A stretch of 9,943 bases of DNA, taken from assembly GCA_910583895.1 (NCBI GenBank), contig CAJTYJ010000071.1, positions 1 through 9,943 of the forward strand, given 5' to 3'. Each line of letters opens with the position of its first letter. Position 1 is the first letter of the stretch. The DNA comes from an uncultured Lachnospiraceae bacterium. Its GTDB lineage: Bacteria; Bacillota; Clostridia; Lachnospirales; Lachnospiraceae. Both the position numbers and the translations under genes were made by a program. The notes beneath the pieces were generated by a model. The model saw nothing but the letters and a program-made list of their open reading frames with translations. It searched no databases and was not told where the DNA came from. Shown here piece after piece: positions 6,519-9,943 of this stretch.

Positions 6519-7133
6519 ATGAATAGTTCCACAATAATTGAGATGGTGGGATATCTGGGTTCTATACTGGTAGTTGTATCCATGCTGATGTCATCCGTGA
6601 TCAGATTAAGAGTGATCAACACAATCGGAAGCGGTATCTTTGCCATGTATGCGCTGATGATTCACTCTTACCCGACGGCGCTGATGAATTTTTTTCTGGT
6701 AGCGATCAATGTGTACAATCTGATAAAACTCAGCCGCAAGGATCAAAACTACGACCTGATTGATGCGAAAAGCGACGATGGTCTGCTGAATTATATTCTG
6801 GACTATTACCAGGATGACATCCGGACGTTTTTCCCCGGGTTTTCAGGGATTTCTGAGGCACTGGACCGGGCGTATATTGTCTGCTGCAGCGGAGACCCGG
6901 CAGGGGTGATGCTGGGAAAAGGGCATAAAGACGGAGTTGTGGAAGTTGTGCTTGACTATTCCGTGCCCATGTACCGGGACTGCTCCGTAGGGGCATACCT
7001 GTATTCCAGGCTGCCGTCAAAAGGAGTTCGCACGCTTACGTATTCGGAACAAGAGTCCAGGATTCATACGGATTATCTGAAAAAAATGGGATTTGTCAAA
7101 GAAAACGGAGGATATGTGAAAAGGATCAGCTGA
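6519..7133 (+). CDS. YgjV-type membrane protein with GNAT-like C-terminal domain, function unknown
   Basis: The 204-residue protein has two parts. Residues 6-70 contain three closely packed hydrophobic helices (about 6-26, 32-48, 52-70) in the pattern of the YgjV inner-membrane family, whose function is not established. Residues 92-203 are soluble in character and resemble a GNAT acetyltransferase: a beta strand VVEVVLDYSVP (140-150), a loop RDCSVGAYL (153-161) in the place of the acetyl-CoA loop R/QxxGxG/A, and a terminal YLKKMGF...GGYVKRI pattern. The first glycine of the loop is serine here, so catalysis is uncertain. I prefer ATG 6519, with GGGAAGG (6505-6511) seven bases before it, over TTG 6513. 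It is the last gene of the operon, 15 bases after deoC. A role in nucleoside or aldehyde handling is possible but not shown by the sequence. Confidence 0.75.
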   Translation: MNSSTIIEMVGYLGSILVVVSMLMSSVIRLRVINTIGSGIFAMYALMIHSYPTALMNFFLVAINVYNLIKLSRKDQNYDLIDAKSDDGLLNYILDYYQDDIRTFFPGFSGISEALDRAYIVCCSGDPAGVMLGKGHKDGVVEVVLDYSVPMYRDCSVGAYLYSRLPSKGVRTLTYSEQESRIHTDYLKKMGFVKENGGYVKRIS

Positions 7134-7173
7134 TCATTCCAGTGCCTTGCCGTCTGTCTGCGGCAGATCTTGG

Positions 7174-7190
7174 CTCACTGCTTGATAGTG
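7174..7190 (+). repeat. direct repeat, copy 1 (CTCACTG + CTTGATAGTG)
   Basis: This copy reads CTCACTGCTTGATAGTG. The two blocks recur downstream as CTCACTG at 7234-7240 and CTTGAAAGTG at 7251-7260, the latter with one change. Each copy also contains CACT ... AGTG as a small inverted element. It lies in the 192-base gap between the YgjV-type gene and the REC/HD-GYP/GGDEF gene. Confidence 0.6.
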
Positions 7191-7233
7191 TAAAATTTTC
7201 TTCGGGTGAAAAATGGACGTAGAAAGGGACCCC

Positions 7234-7260
7234 CTCACTGCTTTTTGACGCTTGAAAGTG
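7234..7260 (+). repeat. direct repeat, copy 2, split by ten bases and overlapping the -35 box
   Basis: CTCACTG (7234-7240) and CTTGAAAGTG (7251-7260) match copy 1 at 7174-7190 but are separated by ten extra bases (7241-7250). The second block contains TTGAAA, the -35 box of the next gene. The arrangement suggests a duplicated regulator site or a local duplication. The binding protein, if any, is unknown. Confidence 0.55.
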
Positions 7261-7280
7261 ATCTTAAGATTTAGTATAAT
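7252..7280 (+). promoter_or_regulatory. promoter of the REC/HD-GYP/GGDEF gene
   Basis: A -35 box TTGAAA (7252-7257) and a perfect -10 box TATAAT (7275-7280) are separated by exactly 17 bases, the ideal sigma-A spacing. The predicted start is near 7287, giving a leader of about 39 bases with AGGAGA at 7312-7317. The gap from 7134 to 7251 contains only weak hairpins without a T-run, so some read-through from the upstream operon remains possible. Confidence 0.8.
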
Positions 7281-7325
7281 GGGGAAAATAGTTGCAGGTG
7301 CAATAGGCAGTAGGAGAGAATTAGT

Positions 7326-9407
7326 ATGGAAACAAAAAACAAATCCAAGATCCTGATCGCAGACGATTCCGAGATGAATCGTTCCATCCTTTTGGATATG
7401 CTGGAAGATGATTACGAGATTGTGGAGGCGGAAAACGGCACAGAGGCGGTGGCGATTCTTCAGCAGCTTGGTACCGAGATTGCGCTGGTGCTTCTGGATA
7501 TTGTGATGCCGGAGATGGATGGCTTTGGCGTTCTGGCTGTGATGAATAAGTATCACTGGATCGAGGATGTTCCGGTGATCATCATATCTGCAGAGAGTTC
7601 GTCCAGTTATCTGGAACGGGCGTTTGAACTGGGAGTCGTGGATTATATCAGCCGTCCTTTTGACAATCTGATTGTGCAGCGAAGAGTGACAAACACGATT
7701 CTGCTCTATGCAAAGCAGAAGCGTTTGTTTGACATGGTTGCAGACCAGATCATGGAAAAAGAAAAGCAGAGCAGTCTGATGATTGATATCCTCAGCCATA
7801 TCGTGGAGTTCAGAAACGGAGAGAGCGGACTGCATACGCTTCATATCCACACGATCACCGAACTTTTGCTGAAGCGCCTGGGACAGATGTCAGACAAATA
7901 CCAGTTCTCCTATCAGGAGATCTCCGTGATCAGTACCGCATCTGCACTGCATGATATCGGAAAGATCGCCATCCCTTCCGAGATTTTGAACAAACCGGGG
8001 AAACTGACCCAGGAAGAGTACGAGATCATGAAGACGCATTCTGCCGTAGGCGATGAGATGCTTGAGCAGCTTCCCTTCTATCAGGACGAAGCACTGGTCA
8101 AGGCGGCCAGACAGATCTGCCGCTGGCATCATGAGCGCTATGACGGCAGAGGATATCCGGACGGACTCAAAGGCGACGAGATACCGATTGCGGCTCAGAT
8201 TGTGGCGTTGGCAGATGTATACGATGCACTGACCAGTGAGCGGGCATACAAAAAGGCCTTTTCCCACGAGAAGGCTGTACAGATGATTACCAACGGAGAA
8301 TGCGGGACTTTCAGCCCGGAACTTTTGGGATGTTTCCGGGATGTTGCCGATGATATTCAAAGAGAATTTGCTTCCGGCTCTGGAAGGGTGGATATCAGTG
8401 CCAAGGAAGTTCGCGGCATTACGGACGAGATTCTTCACAAAAAGGAACTGACCACTTCAGACCGGACCCTCCGTCTTCTGGAACATGAACGGGCGAAATA
8501 TCGTTTCTTTGCGTCCATGTCCAATGAGATTCAGTTTGAATATACGGCAGATCCGTCCATGATCACAATCTCCGACTGGGGAGCAGAACAGCTGGGGGTC
8601 AAAGAGATCATCATGGATCCCATGCATGATGAGGATGCCCTTCGGATTATCGGCCAAGACGCGCTGGAAGGCCTGGCAAGGATGCTTCGGAGCACAACCC
8701 CGGAGAATCCCGTGGCCAAATATAACTGCCAGATACAGGTTCATGGAGAGCCCCGCTGGTTTCAGATTATCTGCCGGGCTACCTGGTCTGTGGATGAACC
8801 CTCGGAGTATCTGGGGGCGATCGGAAAGGCAGTGGACGTACATACAGAGCATACCAGGATGACGGATCTGGAGCGTGTGGCATCTCATGACGGGCTTACA
8901 GGTCTTTTGAACCGGTCCAAGGCGGAGCAGATGATCCGTGACCGCCTGCTGAATTTTCCCAATGGAAAGTATGCCCTCTTTATCATTGATCTGGATTATT
9001 TTAAAAATGCCAATGACCAGTATGGTCATATATTCGGAGACCATGTGCTGAAATATCTGGCACAGAAGTTGCATCAAAGCGTCAGAGGAGGGGATATCGT
9101 CGCCAGAGTGGGCGGGGATGAATTTTTGATCTTCCTGGAATACAGAGATGCCTTTGAGACGTCGGTGGATCGTATCTTCCATCATCTGGAAGGGGAATAT
9201 GAAGGCTTTAAGATGTCAGTGAGCATGGGCATTGCCAAGACCGGCGGAAATATCTCTGATTATGAGACGTTGTTCCACTGTGCAGATCAGGCACTTTACG
9301 CGGCCAAGCGCGGAGGAAGAGGGCAGTACCAGTTTTATGATGATTCCATGATGCATACGCTGTCTGTGATCTCACCCATTGACTGCGGGGAAGAGAACGA
9401 AAGATAA
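7326..9407 (+). CDS. response regulator with HD-GYP and GGDEF domains (dual c-di-GMP protein)
   Basis: This 693-residue cytoplasmic signalling protein has four parts. (1) A receiver domain (8-128) has the acidic pair Asp13/Asp14, phospho-acceptor Asp58 and Ser88; the usual Lys-Pro is Arg110-Pro111. (2) An HD-GYP phosphodiesterase (about 150-345) keeps the full ligand set: Glu166, His170, His209-Asp210, Lys213, His238, HHERYDGRGYP (268-278) and Asp297. (3) A PAS-like region (about 385-510) ends in YLGAIGKAVDV. (4) A diguanylate cyclase (514-672) has an intact GGDEF (596-600), Asp557 in IDLDYFK and the inhibitory RxxD site R587-D590. Both making and breaking of cyclic di-GMP are therefore predicted, probably switched by phosphorylation. 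No histidine kinase lies beside it, so its partner is elsewhere. The start is set by AGGAGA eight bases before ATG. Its own promoter separates it from the nucleoside operon. Confidence 0.93.
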   Translation: METKNKSKILIADDSEMNRSILLDMLEDDYEIVEAENGTEAVAILQQLGTEIALVLLDIVMPEMDGFGVLAVMNKYHWIEDVPVIIISAESSSSYLERAFELGVVDYISRPFDNLIVQRRVTNTILLYAKQKRLFDMVADQIMEKEKQSSLMIDILSHIVEFRNGESGLHTLHIHTITELLLKRLGQMSDKYQFSYQEISVISTASALHDIGKIAIPSEILNKPGKLTQEEYEIMKTHSAVGDEMLEQLPFYQDEALVKAARQICRWHHERYDGRGYPDGLKGDEIPIAAQIVALADVYDALTSERAYKKAFSHEKAVQMITNGECGTFSPELLGCFRDVADDIQREFASGSGRVDISAKEVRGITDEILHKKELTTSDRTLRLLEHERAKYRFFASMSNEIQFEYTADPSMITISDWGAEQLGVKEIIMDPMHDEDALRIIGQDALEGLARMLRSTTPENPVAKYNCQIQVHGEPRWFQIICRATWSVDEPSEYLGAIGKAVDVHTEHTRMTDLERVASHDGLTGLLNRSKAEQMIRDRLLNFPNGKYALFIIDLDYFKNANDQYGHIFGDHVLKYLAQKLHQSVRGGDIVARVGGDEFLIFLEYRDAFETSVDRIFHHLEGEYEGFKMSVSMGIAKTGGNISDYETLFHCADQALYAAKRGGRGQYQFYDDSMMHTLSVISPIDCGEENER

Positions 9408-9413
9408 CCCATG

Positions 9414-9450
9414 TCCCCATACAGTTTTTCCGGCTGTATGGGGAATTTAT
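9414..9450 (+). terminator. hairpin terminator after the REC/HD-GYP/GGDEF gene
   Basis: An 11-base-pair perfect stem (9414-9424 with 9434-9444) closes a nine-base loop, seven bases after the stop codon. The following ATTTAT is only moderately T-rich, so termination may be incomplete. Confidence 0.7.
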
Positions 9451-9490
9451 CGGAAAATGAAAAAAAATCCAAAAAAAATGAAATTTCCTC

Positions 9491-9519
9491 TTGCCAAACA
9501 TCCAGAAGTATGATAATAT
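9491..9519 (+). promoter_or_regulatory. promoter of the tRNA cluster
   Basis: A -35 box TTGCCA (9491-9496) and a -10 box TAATAT (9514-9519) are 17 bases apart, with TG at 9511-9512 giving an extended -10. Upstream A-tracts (about 9455-9482) resemble the UP elements of strong stable-RNA promoters. The predicted start is near 9526, 56 bases before the first tRNA. Confidence 0.7.
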
Positions 9520-9581
9520 AGTCAGCGTTGAAGCCGTTAACGCGTTTCGAGGAAGCGACGGACGGGCAATATATAAGACAA

Positions 9582-9653
9582 GGCTCCATGGTCAAGCGGT
9601 TAAGACACCGCCCTTTCACGGCGGTAACAGGGGTTCAAATCCCCTTGGAGTCA
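9582..9653 (+). tRNA. tRNA-Glu (anticodon TTC)
   Basis: This 72-base tRNA has acceptor stem 9582-9588/9646-9652 (one G-U pair), anticodon stem 9608-9612/9620-9624, anticodon TTC at 9615-9617, T-loop TTCAAAT and discriminator A9653. CCA is not encoded. It is the first gene of the cluster, 24 bases before tRNA-Thr. Confidence 0.97.
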
Positions 9654-9677
9654 TTCGCTTTGGAAGAGGCAGAATGT

Positions 9678-9750
9678 GCCGATGTGGCTCAATTGGCAGA
9701 GCAGCTGATTTGTAATCAGCAGGTTATCGGTTCGAGTCCGATCATCGGCT
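9678..9750 (+). tRNA. tRNA-Thr (anticodon TGT)
   Basis: This 73-base tRNA has acceptor stem 9678-9684/9743-9749, anticodon stem 9704-9708/9716-9720, anticodon TGT at 9711-9713, T-loop TTCGAGT and discriminator T9750. The next tRNA begins only four bases later, so the two are cut from one precursor. Confidence 0.97.
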
Positions 9751-9754
9751 TCCT

Positions 9755-9828
9755 GGACCCATAGCTCAGTTGGTTAGAGCTTCCGGCTCATAACCGGATG
9801 GTCCCGGGTTCGAGTCCCTGTGGGTCCA
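9755..9828 (+). tRNA. tRNA with CAT anticodon: elongator Met or lysidine-type Ile2
   Basis: This 74-base tRNA has a perfect acceptor stem 9755-9761/9821-9827, anticodon stem 9782-9786/9794-9798, anticodon CAT at 9789-9791 and discriminator A9828. It is not the initiator, because G1-C72 pairs and the anticodon stem lacks the GGG/CCC run. C4-G69 and C5-G68 are the pairs that TilS recognises in tRNA-Ile2 of other bacteria, and the loop CTCATAA fits either kind. The T-stem has a C-U mismatch (9805 with 9819). The amino acid is therefore left open between Met and Ile. Confidence 0.9.
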
Positions 9829-9850
9829 CTTTTTATAGAAGAAGTTTATG

Positions 9851-9866
9851 GAACCTGAAAGGGTTC
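9851..9866 (+). other. GAAA-tetraloop hairpin in the tRNA spacer
   Basis: GAACC (9851-9855) pairs with GGTTC (9862-9866). An extra T-G pair closes the loop GAAA. No T-run follows, so it is not a terminator. It lies in the 55-base spacer between the CAT tRNA and tRNA-Asp and may be a processing signal or a remnant of a tRNA T-arm. Confidence 0.4.
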
Positions 9867-9883
9867 GAAAAATATATAGATCT

Positions 9884-9943
9884 GGCCCGGTGGCTCAGCT
9901 GGTTAGAGCGCCGCCCTGTCACGGCGGAGGTCGTGGGTTCGAA
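9884..9943 (+). tRNA. tRNA-Asp (anticodon GTC), 5' part only
   Basis: The acceptor 5' strand GGCCCGG (9884-9890), D-arm, anticodon stem 9911-9915/9923-9927 with anticodon GTC (9918-9920), and the start of the T-arm are present. The T-loop is cut by the window edge. The cluster may continue beyond it. Confidence 0.95.

Noticed and set aside
7124..7135. A perfect 12-base palindrome GATCAGCTGATC at the end of the YgjV-type gene
   Set aside because: It has no loop and no T-run, so it is not a terminator. A palindrome of this length is expected a few times per 10 kb by chance.
7147..7166. A hairpin after the last operon gene as a terminator
   Set aside because: The stem is only about seven pairs with two G-U pairs, and ATCTTGGC follows instead of a T-run. 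I see no convincing intrinsic terminator at the operon end.
7134..7850. A 238-residue minus-strand reading frame over the promoter and receiver domain
   Set aside because: It is antisense to a clearly coding receiver domain, is rich in His and Ile without a fold pattern, and crosses the promoter of the real gene.
8457..9185. A 242-residue minus-strand reading frame inside the GGDEF region
   Set aside because: It mirrors the PAS/GGDEF coding sequence, which has full family motifs on the plus strand. It has no domain or start signal of its own.
1..9943. A genomic island between two tRNA loci
   Set aside because: tRNA genes flank the region, but there is no integrase, no direct repeat of a tRNA 3' end at the other side and no visible change in codon style. 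The genes are ordinary metabolism and signalling.

Overview
The window looks like chromosomal DNA of an anaerobic Firmicute, most likely a member of Clostridia in or near Lachnospiraceae. The reasons are the strong AGGAG-type ribosome binding sites, the moderate GC content with AT-rich spacers, tRNA genes without an encoded CCA, and the style of the proteins (YgjV-type membrane protein, REC/HD-GYP/GGDEF protein, CNT nucleoside carrier). The family-level placement is an inference. No insertion sequence, prophage, CRISPR array or other mobile element is visible.

Layout. Bases 1-52 are the 3' end of a tRNA-Asn gene, followed by an intrinsic terminator. A second terminator lies 125 bases further on. 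An AT-rich gap then leads to a promoter region at about 450-497. From 560 to 7133 seven genes on the plus strand are packed with gaps of 9-29 bases or with overlap: purine-nucleoside phosphorylase, guanine deaminase, a Crp/Fnr-family regulator, phosphopentomutase, a concentrative nucleoside transporter, deoxyribose-phosphate aldolase, and a membrane protein with a degenerate GNAT-like C-terminal part. A separate promoter at 7252-7280 drives a 693-residue response regulator that carries both a c-di-GMP phosphodiesterase domain (HD-GYP) and a diguanylate cyclase domain (GGDEF). After a hairpin terminator, a tRNA cluster (Glu, Thr, a CAT-anticodon tRNA, Asp) has its own promoter and runs off the right edge.

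How the genes work together. The operon encodes a nearly self-contained route for using purine (deoxy)nucleosides. The CNT carrier brings the nucleoside in. The phosphorylase splits it into base and (deoxy)ribose-1-phosphate, and the deaminase turns guanine into xanthine. DeoB moves the phosphate to the 5 position, and DeoC splits deoxyribose-5-phosphate into acetaldehyde and glyceraldehyde-3-phosphate. The Crp/Fnr-type protein encoded inside the operon is the obvious candidate regulator. A palindrome with FNR-box geometry sits about 41 bases upstream of the predicted transcription start, the classic activator position. No pyrimidine-specific enzyme (thymidine or pyrimidine-nucleoside phosphorylase, cytidine deaminase) is present, so the locus looks purine-directed.

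The points most worth a second look are the candidate autoregulatory site, the 59-base overlap of the deaminase and regulator genes, the YgjV/GNAT-like fusion at the operon end, the altered GHTD motif of the transporter, the double-headed c-di-GMP protein with a Lys-to-Arg change in its receiver, and a possible small transcript between the first two terminators. No clearly new defence or mobile system is seen.
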